From the NCBI GenBank assembly GCA_027475525.1, contig JAMWFC010000012.1, positions 467,831 through 531,830 of the forward strand: 64,000 nucleotides of DNA, in the 5' to 3' direction. This document shows positions 52,521-64,000 of this stretch, piece after piece. The notes under the pieces were generated by a model. That model saw only the letters and a list, made by a program, of their open reading frames with translations, searched no databases and was not told where the DNA came from. The position numbers and the translations under genes were made by a program. This stretch comes from Macrolepiota albuminosa (lineage: Eukaryota > Basidiomycota > Agaricomycetes > Agaricales > Agaricaceae). Numbering within the stretch: the first letter of the stretch is position 1; each line of letters opens with the position of its first letter.

Positions 52521-52712
52521 GTAATAACAAAATATACTACGTCGCAGTACTACGAGTGTTGAGATTCGGGAAGTAAGTAAGTAGAAAACCCACCTAGGGA
52601 GCAAGCATTGAGATTGGAAAGAATACCAATGTCTCAACTCGCTCCCTAGTGGGTGAGCACGTGAGTCCTGCGACTCTGTGCACATTGGCCTCGTGAAAGT
52701 TTTACTTTAACA
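52521..52712 (-). repeat. 192-bp dispersed repeat, copy 2
   Basis: Second copy of 23863-24058, flanked by CAG on both sides (52518-52520 and 52713-52715). It retains more CpG than copy 1, so it is younger. Confidence 0.8.
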
Positions 52713-52715
52713 CAG

Positions 52716-53245
52716 TAAATATAATATAATTTCAATTACTATTAACTATGGGCTATGTGGCTGTGGCAACATAGTGCACTATGCTACAGGTAGCTCCTAG
52801 TACTTCATCAGGTGCATCTTTCAAGTTGGAAGAGAGTGTAGATGATCCACTAGCTTGAGTTGGTCCTTGAGGATGCTGTCCTCCATGGAAGCTCAGTTTG
52901 ACTGTTTGCAACTGTATGTCTCTATACTTGTAGTCAGCAGCCATACAATAAACACTGAAGAGTGTTTTGTGACCGCAGAGCCTGCTACTTGTATTTACAT
53001 GAAAAATAAAGTTTAAATAGAGAGCCAATAGACACAGATTGGATGTTTATTATGATCAAAATGAGGATGAAGAAAAGTGTGGGCACAAGGAATTGCATAG
53101 TTTGCTGAAAAACAGGCATATTGCATGCCTGAAACAAGTTTGCCGAGACAATATGCAATTTATGTGCCCAAATTAAACTGAAATCTGCTGAGACAAAGTC
53201 ACCTGCAGCTGATGATTCTTTTGCTTGGCGGAAATCTGTCACTAC
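52716..53245. other. CpG-poor repeat fragment
   Basis: Two open minus-strand stretches (52753-53028 and 52985-53242) without recognisable motif, in DNA with the same CpG loss as 5-29 kb. It is probably a transposon remnant. Confidence 0.4.
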
Positions 53246-53827
53246 CAGAACCCACTACTAAAGTAGCGGGAATCTTCTTAACTTAGTCCATTACATTCTC
53301 AGGTGTGTAATATTATCAGCTACATACCATTTCTCTATAATATGATTACGTTCTCAGTGCTATCGACGCGCCGCGTTGCGAATCGCAAGTCCTTAGCCTA
53401 ACAGAGATCATGAAGGGTTCCATTGTAATATGACGACTTGTTGTTCTTTTACTACTCACTAGGCATTATCTGGCTTTTGATAGAGGGATGTTATCATAAT
53501 TGACTCGTCACCCCGAATGCATCGTTGGGATTTATTAAAAGTTTATCTGTACAGTCCTATTAAGTCCACTAGTAAAAATCGGTGAGGTAAACAAGAAAAT
53601 GAAAAACCGAGGTATCAAGAGAAAGATGATTGGCAAGGTGAGAGGTACTGAGCATGGTATACGTACGGAGATACTGTACAATAAGATCATGAGACTACGG
53701 CAAAATTACCGGGAAATATCAAAGACAAAATCAGTAGGTAAAATACATGGGCATGTCCGAAAGAAAGATACTTTATACGCTGATTCAACCTGTGAGTTGA
53801 ATCCAAAATGGTCAACACCGATAATAT

Positions 53828-56045
53828 TTACATCAAATCCGCATGGCGTAAATGTTCGCGTAATATGGATTCTTCGACTGACAGACAAGATTAGCAAGTA
53901 AATAAATAGGTGGAGGTGAAGAGTAAGTACCTGCGCCGAGAGTTACAGCGGTTGATCGGGTGTCCTAAAAAAAAAAAAAGACAGGTTAACCATCTAGGAC
54001 TCAGTGCTAACCCCAAGGGTCGTCCCACACAGGGGACATAATCAGATATACTTACGATCACAGAAGTCAGGTACATGAAAAAAGGCCGTGCGGTAGGAGA
54101 ATGGTGCTTCGAGATATCCTTAAAATGTTGCTGGAAGTCTGCGGGACATTTCAGCCGCGATGGGACATCGTTAGAAGATTGAAGGGGATATACATTTCGT
54201 GGCAGTTTTGAGGTCGTTCTTCCTGTCTCCAAAACTGGGAACGGAGTCTCGAATCCGAACGCCCCTTTGTAGCTTAGCCTGGAGAAGATCACATTTGTTC
54301 AAGACTAGCGTTGATTTGGATGCGTTTGTCGTCAAAACTCCTCCCGCCAACATATGATGGTCGTAAAAGACTCACACAGGATAATCTGGGCACGCGCTAG
54401 AAGCTTGCAGGAGACAACCGAACGCCATAGGAGATAACTATCTTCAAGGCGATTCACACGCTTATCTTCTGCGAGTTTTTCGTCAAACGGAGAGACTTTT
54501 TGTGAAAAGGCAGTGTCAGTTAAATGAAAACGAACATCAATCAGCGAGAGAACTCACTTGGTCTATTGATAGTCAATATGTTCCCGCGATCATTGGGTAG
54601 ATTGATGAAATGAACGTGCTACTCACGCAAGGAAGATGATAGCATCAACTGCATTAGAAAATTTAAGATATCAATTCCAAGTCAGGTATGGAAATTGGTC
54701 ATACCATCATCAAAATAGGGATACCATGCTGCACGCTGCGAGTTGAGGTACACTTAGTCAGGCGCCAAGGAGGCAGTGAAGTGTTTCAGTGTACTCACAC
54801 TACTCCGAGTTCCACCAACATCATACAAACGCCACTCCTGTCCAATGGCCTTACCTGTCCGAGGTTATTAAGAATATTTGAATTGCTGGTCCTGAGTAGC
54901 GCACCACTATCGAAGACAAATCGGTGCTCTTGCACACCGAGAGTACGTAGACGCGCACGAACCACGTCATCATCTGTAGGTTGGTAATTTTTGGAAGCTA
55001 TACGCTCGGCATCATTCAGGAAACTAAGGAAACGGAGCTCGAGCCGGGGGGTTCCTGAAAGATATCAAAAAAAGAAACTCACAACCCTGGACTATCCTCT
55101 ATTCGCGCCTTACGCCTATGCAGCATTTCAGTCACAACGGGGTCTTCCCATAAGGTCTTGATATCATTTTTGCAGGCGTCAAGGATTTCAGCAACGTCGT
55201 CCTCGATATCTTTCGCTTTACGTTGGTTCTCTCCTACTTCCGGCCGTGCCAAGCGATTAGGACGTAATTTGACAAGCGCGCTTTTCCATCCATTGTTGGA
55301 GTTGATTGAGAACTCTTGTAGCGCACGACGATTGATTGGAGCATGTTCGAATGGGGCGGCTGTCATGTAAGCAGTAGAATGTACCTCAGTCGACGCTTCA
55401 CCGAGCTTTCGCTCCAGGTCTTGCTGTACACGCGTCAAAGGGGTAAGACTGAGTCGAAGAAGGCGATGGTGTTCTCTGAATTTGAGTGTGGGGAGTGCCT
55501 TGGCTTTCCGACGAACAATCTGTACCTCGTCTGAAGAATCGTCACTGTTGTGGCCGTCAACATATCCCGCAATCTCTTGAGTCAGATGTTCTAAGATACA
55601 GTTGACATTTCGAACGAGGTTGAGCTGGATGACAGCACGCCATGAAGCGCGTTCTTCAGACCATTCACGTCGGGCATACGTCAATTGGAAGTCTGTGAGA
55701 ATGGCATGGTGAGTTTGTAGTCTTGGTAAGAATTGAACAGAATACTCTTGAGCGTTGCCGTCTTTCCACTCTCGCTCTGGCCTAAAAGTACGTGCGGAGT
55801 CAGCAAACTGCATCAACTGCATTGTGAGATTAAAATTGGATGGAACCTAGTAATAGTAGCTTGACCGGCTTCTTCTTCTTCTTGTCACCCTCCCTCTCCT
55901 TGCGAAGTTGTTCGTCAATCTCGTCGCTGACCCTCTTAGCCTGAGCCTCTGCGAACTCGCGAGCTGCACGCTGTTCTGGAGTCTCGTTGGGGGGCGGAGC
56001 GATAGCGAGGGTGAGAGGATCGTCAGACTCGTAAGGATAGCTCAT
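53828..56045 (-). CDS. G-protein alpha-like subunit, 13 exons (487 aa)
   Basis: Exons 56045-55847, 55781-55746, 55692-55083, 55023-54908, 54854-54801, 54728-54705, 54648-54627, 54562-54558, 54495-54376, 54304-54194, 54138-54056, 53964-53931, 53877-53828 join in phase to 488 codons. Guanine-nucleotide motifs: P-loop GQSESGKTATLK; switch I RARLRTLGVQEHRF; G3 YDVGGTRS; FLAPISPFDEKLAED; G4 FLNKCDLLQ; G5 area YLTSVIDT; C-terminus EESILREHLRHADLM. Canonical G-alpha proteins are about 350 aa. The excess is a charged N-terminus and an insert after the P-loop (exon 3, with DGHNSDDSSDEV), typical of basidiomycete G-alpha-like proteins. No N-terminal MGxxxS myristoylation site. Likely a membrane-signalling GTPase; receptor unknown. 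Exon 8 is only 5 nt. The exon 4/5 limit is chosen to avoid stops and is the least certain. Confidence 0.88.
54558..54562 (-). other. 5-nt microexon (exon 8 of the G-alpha-like gene)
   Basis: ACCAA lies between ...ATAG and GTGAGTT on the minus strand. It supplies the last base of the Ala codon, all of Pro and the first base of Ile in the conserved FLAPIS motif; without it the motif and frame are lost. Confidence 0.7.
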
Positions 56046-56139
56046 GGACGACGGAGGGTCCAGAGAATGCTTCGAGGTCAGACTGGGACCAAGGAGCTCA
56101 CAGGGAAGACAGCCTGCTTCACTCTTCATCACCTCGCGA

Positions 56140-59100
56140 GATCTTTTGAAAAGTCACGAATGTGTATCAAGAGAGTGAATCCTCATTCGGGTTGTTCCTT
56201 GATCTACGATGACAGATGGGCTTATCAGCTGCGGTAACCTTTAAGAAGTCTTTATTCCCTTGTAAAACTTTAGGGAGATCATGATCACTGTTGCCAAAAC
56301 AAGTGGTTCAGGTATTGATGTTTCCATCTCCGATTGCTCACTAGGTTATTATTGCAAACATTCAATATTCAATACACACAAGGTATGTACAAGGTGGGAA
56401 CCAGACTCATAATATATGTAGATCCCGAGTTATTCACTGGGCACGATCAACGATCCTCTCCGAAATGTCACGTCAACAGCCAGCATTAACAACAACTTGA
56501 GGTCGCGACAAGGCTTTGTAAGACAATATATATGTTGCCCCCTTGAGAACAAGCGGACGGCTGAGATATATATATAGACTTAGGCTCCCAAAAACGGTAT
56601 GATATACTCATCCTTTGCCCGAGGACTTGAAAGTCCGGCTGTCGGTGCCAATCTCGGGACGTGGCGCCTGTCGCAACTGGCAGTGGCAGGCAGTTGCCTA
56701 CGGATAATGATTGGTAGTCAAGGATTTTTTGAGGTTGCCGATCATTCTCAGGACTCCTTCAACTCCATAATACATATTGAATGTAAAAGGGTCAAATCGT
56801 GTATCAGGATCGTAGAAAAGTCGTACTCGCTGAGTTGACCGGACGAGAAAGAATTGTGTCCGAATCACGGTGCACGGAACAGGGGGTAGATATCACAATA
56901 GTAACATAGTAACATGAATACAATGGCGATAGAGCATGCAGTGCAGTTCCGCAAAGCCATCAGATCTCAAAGCGACTGATATCGACGATACTGCGAAGTA
57001 GTTTAGGACAAGAGCCCAATATCAATCTGTCATGTCATGGCTCAACGTTGAACCCTTTAACGCCCGTCATCCTTCTGAAAGAGGTCATTTGATGACGAGT
57101 ATGTACTGCCACGATGATCGTCCTTCGGTTAAAACTCGCAATTCTATTTCCCATCCCTTTGCAAAGAGATCAAGAAGTTCTCGAGTTGTACTAAGCCAGG
57201 ATTCTAAACTAAAACCTCGGAGACACTCTGGATCTATTCGTGTGAGTCTATCCTCATTACGACGATACACATCAAGGATGCAAATACATCTAGTACACGC
57301 TACACCAAGACAGGAGCTGAAACGTCACTCAAGTACTATCAACATGGAGCGCTCGCTATCAAAAGTATCCGGGCCTGATGAGATATCCGTTCTCGTAGTC
57401 CAAACTTATACACGTCGTTCAAAGCAACTACAGCATGAACTTCTTTGTGATGACCTCCATGACTATTCCCTGATGCTCCTGCATCAGTGTGTTATTGTAG
57501 CAGTCTTTGATCGGATCTTTGTCATTTGTGAATGAGAGCAGGACCCGATTTTACGCCCAAAGCCCGACAAGTTGGCAGTAGATTTAGAGAAAAACGAACA
57601 TCGGATACGTCGCTGAAGACTCAAAATCGACATGAACGGACGTCTGTAAATATGAGATAAAAGGACGAAAGCATATCTTCAAGGAATACAGTTCACCCAA
57701 CAGGGAAAGAATACAATCGAGCACATACCCTAACTCAGGAGGCACACCTCCTGGTAATTGAATCACATTAAGTTTAAAGCATACCACAAGGAGGAGGGGT
57801 TTCGCCATTCATCTAGCAGACTCGTGGGGGAGAAATGTTCGTCAAAGCTGGTAAGATATCGCCAAAGCACAGAGCACAGTTTTCCGGTAACGTGAATCCA
57901 GATACTGAATATACTGAATACCAGTAGAATCGTCCCTAGTCGGTTTGCAAACACTGAGAGAAGGCACGTCAGGTAATTTAAAGCCACCGCCAAAGGGTGA
58001 GTCCAAGCCCAAAGCCCCCTCACGTGGAAGAATGAATTGACTTGCAAAGCGGTCAAAACGGCCTGTGTGGGTGGTGTATCTATTGACAAGTCGATGATGA
58101 TGGCGATTTTTAGCGGACATCGCTGACGAGTATTGGCATTTTGAATGCAGGCCCTTGACAGGAACGTAAAAAGTGCCAACATGTCAAGGTTTGAATTGAA
58201 AGCTCCAAGTCGGACTGGAGATATCATCGTTCTATGTATATCCGCATGAAACGGGGTAGAGATACACGCCGATTCATCGCCAGCTTTTAGTGTCGTGAAG
58301 TAAGGTGAAAACGGTACCGATATCGATATCCTCGAACGTGGAAGTAAATGACAGTTTCAGTGTAAATCCGCGCTCGAGGTCGTTGTTTCCGGAATATACC
58401 GATCGGAGATCCAATTCCCTCCCCATAAATCCCCAAAAAATTTCTGCCGACATCTTGTCGTTTCTTCCCCTTATTTCTTCTTTACGCACTTTCGCACTAT
58501 TTAGGCTGTCAATGTGAGTTTGACATTCCTTTTCTGATGCAGTGATGATCCAACATCATACCATACTTTACCACATTCTTAACAAAAACCATGTGGAATA
58601 CTTTATCGATTTCAGCCTTGTCTGATCTCTTTTTTTTTGGCTTTTTCTACGACTTTCAGAATGCTGATGCCTTTCTTTCCTTTGACTAGGATGACGCTTC
58701 GTGGTGTTACTGTCATAGACTCTTGTATTTGAGGTTTTTGAATATAGGGACACACATTGGACAGGTTGAGGTGAGAATTCTCTTTCTTCACGTCTTAACT
58801 TCCCTTTCTCCGCCTTCAGTTCTCCTCCATCGTGTTCCTATTCTCTCTTCCTTCCACCTGATGATATTATTTCGATGGGCGGACACGAATGTCCTCTTAC
58901 CCATACCAAAGTCTCCAAAGTGTACAATATGGGGGCGGGCGAGGGGACTTGCTGAAACGCATCGAGTACCTGACCTCTTTTGTTCTTTCTCGTTCTTCTG
59001 TGTCCTGTGTCTTTGGGTGATAGGATACTGACAATGTGTGTTGTTGCTGCAGATTACATGTTCCTCGTTTGGCGCGGTGGCGTTTAGTGTTTTACATGTG

Positions 59101-59300
59101 TAAGGTTTGTGAGGCCGTGCGGAATCTTTCCACTGTAATTCATGTTGTACAATACATGATGTGAATACACCTTTCTTTTAGTCTCGAAACTGCGATCATC
59201 TTCAGTATTTTGGACACTGATTCTTCATTTGTGACGTTTTAATGAGTAAATAATATACACACATCCGCGCAAAGCTACATGTATAGTACTGTTAATAAGT
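56140..59300. other. region without a supported gene
   Basis: Several open stretches occur. On the minus strand 57085-57270 (GFSLESWLSTTRELLDLFAK, ending YILVIK) and 57763-58227 (hydrophobic) are the most protein-like, but I cannot join them into a model or name a family. The plus frame at 57032-57535 is opposite the first and Ser/Arg-rich, so it is probably its shadow. 58.3-59.2 kb has pyrimidine-rich tracts followed by GT/AG signals on the plus strand and may hide a small spliced gene. Confidence 0.3.
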
Positions 59301-59363
59301 TAGAGGCAGAAAACATCGAAAGCACAAGACCACCAAATCCATCCTACTGTTCAGAAATTGCGG

Positions 59364-60995
59364 CTATGACAAGCCATTCCACGCTGCCAGCCCTCCAAAG
59401 AACGCGCTTAATGACACCAAGCTCGCTTGGTACACAACGGTCGGGACGCCCATGCGCGGAAGAATCAGAGGCGTGTGCAACAGCGCGAGGTAACAGTGGA
59501 CAGCCCACACGAAAGGCCCACCAATCAAAAGAGGGAGGTTCGATGAGCCCGGTGGAGGATCGTCTCGTGAGATGGAGGACCGTAAGTATGCTGTTGCGAG
59601 GAGGAGTGTAAGGCCGAGAGAGAGCAGTAGGTCGTTGATGCGTTGGAGACAACTTATGAATACCGGGATACGCTACATCCACAACGTTAAGTATGGTTCT
59701 AAAGGGATCAAAAAAGAAGAGTAAAAACATACAATGACAGGCATTCCATACGCATCTTCCAGCTCCTCCCTCGCACGTAGTGCGATCAGCTCGTTCAGCT
59801 CGTCTTCCACGAGCAACTTGATAGCTTGCTCTTTGCTCTTGGCACCCTTTGGCAGCAATGGATGGTGCTCTCCTGCTTCCTCTTCGCTAAACGGCTGCAA
59901 TCTCTGTCCATCATACACGTCATCTTCAACCTGGCGCTCGAAGAGCTCGAGAGTACTCTGTCCCGACGCAGACGCCGGTTGATTAGTGATAGGCCCCTTG
60001 CCCCTTGGACTTTTCGATCCTGACGATGAAGCACCAGGTCCTAAATCTCGACTTTCCGTGCCGTAAGATTTTCCCGTTACGGCTTCGGATCCAGAACGCC
60101 GAACAGTGACAAGTACATCGCGGTACAGAGCACGCGCTTGGTACCCCTTCGAAATGCCGATAATAGCCTCAGCACATGACCACCCGAGCGCAAGCCACCA
60201 AACGCGACGAAACGCCGCATCGCACGTCGTCGGCTTCACAGGTGCATGCTGCGTCACTGACAACAACACAAGCGAGGATTGTTGGAATATGAGATAGAGG
60301 AGGGTGTGTAGAGCTGTGGCAAGGACTGTTGGGAGTATTGTGAATGACGCGGGGAAGATGGACGTTATGAGGGAGCTGACTGGATCGCGGAGAAGGTAAG
60401 AAAGGGAGAAAAGGGCGGACGATGTGAGAAGTTCAGGGAAGGGGTGTCTGAGATAGGGCACAGAGGGGTATGGCCAGGCTTCAGTCACTGGATAGAAGGC
60501 ATATGGTAGCGCCGCCATTAATGCAAATGCTATAGCAAATGTTAAAGGACTCAGAGTGTATAGGAGCACCAGACGGCGGTAAGTGCCTGTACGCCATTAT
60601 ATCAAGACAATGTAGATGTGAGTGAATTTTCTCAACGAACCTCGGTAAAGACCTTGTTCTTCAAGCTCTTCGTCGAGCTCCCACTCTTCGACTTCCTCAT
60701 CGCCATGCAACGGTGCTCCTCCAGTATACCTAGGTGTGCAAGGTTCGACTGAACGAGAAAATTCCATGACAATTCTCTCCTCAGGCACGACGTTCAAGCA
60801 GCTGACCGACCGACGATTGCGCTCAAGACTGGACCTATGCTTTCTGGTAGGACAGGAATACGGGTTAATAGATTTAATAGGACCGTAGGCTGGTGGTGGC
60901 GAATGGGAGTGTGATTGTGAGACAATAACCTGGTTGGACCCGTGCGCGTGATGATCGGCTGCTGGGACCTTTGGACCAAAGCCAGTTTTGTCCAT
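59364..60995 (-). CDS. multi-pass membrane protein of unknown function (505 aa)
   Basis: Exons 60995-60641, 60586-59733 and 59672-59364 join in phase to 506 codons. Residues 1-118 are hydrophilic: MDKTGFGPKVPAADHHAHG, SHSHSPPPAYGP, and an acidic stretch EEVEEWELDEELEEQ. Membrane segments follow (VLLYTLSPLTFAIAFALMAA; LLTSSALFSLSYLL; TALHTLLYLIFQQSSLVLL; VWWLALGWSCAEAIIG). A cytosol-like loop (SKSPRGKGPITNQ to LLPKGAKSKEQ, VEDELNELIALRAREELED) precedes three or four C-terminal segments (LLLSLGLTLLLATAYL; LIGGPFVWAVHCYLALLHT; LVSLSAFFGGLAAW). It resembles lone-standing conserved fungal membrane proteins, but I cannot name it. Introns have GTTCGT and GTATGT donors. Confidence 0.78.
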
Positions 60996-60999
60996 TACG

Positions 61000-62250
61000 A
61001 TTCTACCTCTGCACTTGTTTCGATGCAAGCAACCGGGTGGCTGGATGTAGCTGAAAACGACGGATCTTAAAGCTTGACGACTAACCTGTCCTTCGGATCT
61101 GTATATAAATGTTCTAAATGTGACAAAATCGTCCCACCAGAAGTAAAAACAAGTCTGATGAAAAATCTCTTTGAAGAAACAACGATCAAGATATCAAGAA
61201 GCTCTGAAGTATCGTAGTATCGTCGAAACTTCGCCGCTTCTGCATTTATGGCTACCATCGTATGTCCTATTCGTCTACGAGGCGAATAACGGATGCATAT
61301 GAATTCGTCCAAACAGCGACCACAATACAGAGAAATGCCTAAACGACAAGCGGACGCTTTTTCTTTTCATAGCATGATCCGTCCCCGTGTTCAAGGTGTC
61401 AGTCATCAATACAAAACTTCAAAACTTTCAATTTCTGCGAGAACCTCGTGCTTAATGTCATATGACATTTATACTCACATAGCTTTACGAACCACGACTT
61501 ATCCCCACTGGTTAACTGCTTGCCCAGCTATCCCTACAATGTTGCCTCATCATTTTTGGCTCTTGTCCTACGTCTGGCTACGTCCTTTCCCCTTTTCCGT
61601 ATTTTCTTCGAAACGTTTCAATCCATACGAGGTACTACTCTCATCATTGGTAATGATGTCGCCATAAGCATAGATGGCGTACGTATAGGCAATAAGATGA
61701 GGCTTGTATGGAACGAATGTTAACCCAAGGAAAGCCATGAATGAGATCATATGATCGCTCAAACTCCATCCAGCAACAATTTCCGTTCGCGGTCATTGAA
61801 TCTTTGAGTCCTCGAGATACCATGTGTCCTGGGTTCGAAAACTCCACGGAGTTGCAGGTGGTTTTCGTAGAGATCGAAGGACTTCTGCACCCAATCCTGT
61901 GTAAACTTGACTGTAATTGGGTAGCTTTTTCTTGAACCTTGAGTTTCCTTGGCTGCGGTGGGCGATTGCTCGGTCCATCATAGAGAATTCCTTAAAATGA
62001 TCTTCGTTTCTATTTTCTCGCACTCATTTTGGCTCGGTTTGTATACATATCAGACATCTATAAAGAATATTAGTCTACTGACCCATGAGGTCTGGTTAGA
62101 GAAAAATCAGATCAATGGATGGTAATTGTCGATTTTCTAAACTTTCCTACAGGACTACCACGAACGGCAACTTGTTAGAAGGAATTGAGATTGATCCGGC
62201 TGTCCGTGCCGCAATTGCCAGTGAAAGAAGCCGCCGGCAGGTATTTTCAT
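61000..62250. other. intergenic, no supported gene
   Basis: A minus-strand frame at 61793-62023 (YSQVYTGLGAEVLRSLRKPP) has plausible composition but no partner exons. GGTTCGAAA at about 61830 resembles a tRNA T-loop, but no stems pair around it. Confidence 0.3.
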
Positions 62251-62272
62251 ACAGCCATTTTTCGTAAAGTTA

Positions 62273-62772
62273 CAGCCATTTTCATAACGTTAGACCCCGT
62301 TTGGCCTGGCTTGCTGCCGAAACCTAACACTGCTTTTAGTTCTTCCTCGATGAGGCGTCACATATCGAGGGAATTGAAGAAACTGATTCTAATACTTGCG
62401 CTTGTCAGGAAGTATAGATACAAGATGTCCAAGAAATCACTGGCGTGAGCGTCCGAACTATCAAACACATTCGGACAAGATATCGTCGTAGCTCCGTTGA
62501 AAAGGACAGTTGATGGACGAACTCGAATGCTCAATGGTTTTGAAGTAACTCATATAATACTAATACCACCTCAAGCTACATGATCCGTAGTGTTTGCGAC
62601 GCGAAATTACTGGTGAGAGACAGCGACGAGGTTTTCTCAGGCAGCGGAAGTGGCAGTTGGAGGGTCACAGTAATAAACGACGTTATCATTCGGCAAGCCA
62701 GGCATCGCGGATATCAGGCCAAAAAACTAAACAAGCGAAACTCAAAGGGGTCTAACGTTATGAAAATGGCTG
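62273..62772 (+). mobile_element. Tc1/mariner-like element remnant 1 with terminal inverted repeats
   Basis: Perfect 26-bp terminal inverted repeats beginning CAGCCATTTTCAT are bounded by TA on both sides (62271-62272 and 62773-62774), the target duplication of Tc1/mariner. Inside, a plus-strand frame (MRRHISRELKKLILILALVR, then VVAPLKRTVDGRTRMLNGFE) looks like the helix-turn-helix N-terminus of an IS630/mariner transposase. It is about 500 bp, so the DDE domain has been deleted. Confidence 0.75.
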
Positions 62773-62774
62773 TA

Positions 62775-63270
62775 GACCCCCTGAGTTCTGCCTGTTTATT
62801 TGTTTGGCATGATATCCGCGATGCCGGGCTTGCTGCCGAAGCGTAACTACAAAATTAGCACAGCTCTTACCTACCCTCCTCCTCAATGAGGCATCACATA
62901 TTGCGGGAGTTGAAGAGACTGATTTTACGACTTGCGCTTGTCAGGAAGTATCGATACCAGGTGACCCAGGAAATCACTGGCGTGAGCATCCAAACTATCA
63001 AATGCATATCATCAGACTGGTGATGTAGCTCCATTAAAGAGGACAGTTGATGGATGAACTCGAATACTCAAATAGCTTTGAAGTAACTGTGAGTGTCCTG
63101 GAAGTCTGAAAGAGCTGATGCAACTGACTTTATGCCACAGTTTCATAGAGAAACAGCCCGATTTACTCTTATCTGGCTGAAGTAATGGCGTAGTTATTCT
63201 TCGGCAAGCCCGGCATCGCGGATATCACGCCAAACGACGAACTCAAAGGGCCTATATCCGTTATGAAAGA
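62775..63270 (+). mobile_element. Tc1/mariner-like element remnant 2
   Basis: Directly abuts remnant 1. The inner inverted-repeat arms (TTTGGCATGATATCCGCGAT on the left, ATCGCGGATATCACGCCAAA on the right) and the helix-turn-helix piece (VRKYRYQVTQEITGVSIQTI near 62.94 kb) match remnant 1. The outer ends are degraded. Confidence 0.65.
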
Positions 63271-63381
63271 AGACTCCGACCACGATATCACTGAACAATA
63301 ATATATCATCATCAAGCTTACTACTGCTCCAATCGAGGTCGCGACAGACTAACTTACTCTTTCTCCTACTTCGTTCCCTCT

Positions 63382-64000
63382 ATGGTGTGTTCTTGCCACG
63401 GTATCGATCTGTATCATAGAGTCATCATCTCTCTGACAGCCGCATCTATCCCCACAAATAACGAGTCGAGCTCAAGCTCTTTCTCCTGAAATCCTCTCAA
63501 TGATCTTCAGCTCCGTATATGAGCAAATCGTTGTTGTTTATTCGGAGGATCTGCAAGACGATCTTTATGAACATCACATCCCAACCCACAGATATTACAA
63601 AGGGGATAACACGGACATAGGTCTCATCGATAAAGACCTGCGGTCCCCATCTCTATTTCCTTATGCATTTCACTCTGTATGCAGAGCCTGGAGAGACGTT
63701 ATGGAGTCCATACCCCTTTTCTGGACACGACTCGTCATTTTTGTTGGAAAATACCAAACGCCATTATCCAGAATACGCCAAAGCTTGCAACTATCGCGTG
63801 ATCTTTTTTTTGATGTCTACGTCCTGCGAAAGGAAAAAGACATTACAAACTCACTAGACCATGTCGGCGACCATCATCAAGAGCGAGCACATATTCAAGA
63901 GCTGATGCCACTGCTTATTTCTCATCGTCTCAGAATGTGCAGGATGTCTTTCGATCTCCTTTGCGGCTCTTCCCTTTTACGACTCCTTGAAGATATTCGT
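63382..64000 (+). CDS. F-box protein, 5' part (runs off the window)
   Basis: From 63440 to the window end one frame is open: LSPEILSMIFSSVYEQ (F-box start), then FHSVCRAWRDVMESIPLFWT and a leucine-rich continuation (SLQLSRDLFFDVYVLR; LMPLLISHRLRMCRM). The pattern L-P-x-E-I-L...V-C-R-x-W-R...P-x-L-W is the F-box of agaricomycete F-box proteins, which recruit substrates to SCF ubiquitin ligases. A likely start is ATG 63382-63384 followed directly by a 55-nt intron (GTGTGT...CTGACAG), giving MPHLSPQITSRAQALSPE. The alternative is ATG 63499, inside the F-box. Confidence 0.65.

Noticed and set aside
57032..57535. 167-codon plus-strand frame rich in Ser and Arg
   Set aside because: It overlaps a more protein-like minus-strand stretch, has no splice or start support, and shows no motif.
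61820..61860. tRNA-like GGTTCGAAA
   Set aside because: The flanking bases do not form a T-stem, and no acceptor or anticodon stem is found.

Overview
The window is nuclear DNA of a filamentous basidiomycete, most likely an agaricomycete. The evidence is genes broken by many 50-70 nt GT-AG introns, a basidiomycete-type G-alpha-like gene, a JmjC-domain gene, an F-box gene, and Ty1/copia, Ty3 chromovirus, DIRS-like and Helitron elements of fungal type. No bacterial gene organisation is seen.

Layout. 1-4638: a young Ty1/copia element (+), cut by the window edge, inserted into an older gypsy-type LTR. 4639-29300: old, CpG-depleted transposon graveyard on the minus strand: LTR and reverse-transcriptase (RT) fragments, a decayed chromovirus (about 5.7-12.1 kb), a complete decayed copia element with LTRs and a 5-bp target-site duplication (TSD) (14985-20486), a solo LTR, short dispersed repeats, and a DIRS-like tyrosine-recombinase retroelement (24.5-29.3 kb) split by a 1.1-kb TG...CA insertion. 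From about 29.3 kb CpG returns and real host-type genes appear: a small 3-exon gene, a 100-bp tandem array with palindromes, an unassigned minus-strand gene, and a 13-exon JmjC gene (32466-37274, +). 37.5-51.2 kb: an intact Helitron Rep/helicase ORF (minus) and two multi-exon genes of unknown function, bracketed and divided by a shared 28-bp minisatellite. 51.6-53.3 kb: minisatellite and element fragments. 53828-56045: a complete 13-exon G-alpha-like gene with an apparent 5-nt microexon. 59364-60995: a multi-pass membrane protein gene. 62.2-63.3 kb: two Tc1/mariner-like remnants. 63.4-64.0 kb: the 5' part of an F-box gene.

The most important caution is technical. Nine tandem duplications of exactly 77 bp are scattered over 48 kb in unrelated sequence. 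In the copia RT and in one JmjC exon, counting the unit once restores the reading frame, and two of the units are single-copy in a related LTR elsewhere in the window. A 77-base k-mer overlap left unmerged at contig joins explains this better than biology.

The most interesting biology is the 37.5-51.2 kb block: a large, apparently intact Helitron whose protein ends in a cysteine-protease-like domain, next to two spliced genes, with a 28-bp minisatellite on both sides in opposite orientation. It may be one mobile unit carrying cargo. Exon models were made by eye from splice signals and frame continuity; family names are from recognition of motifs, not searches.
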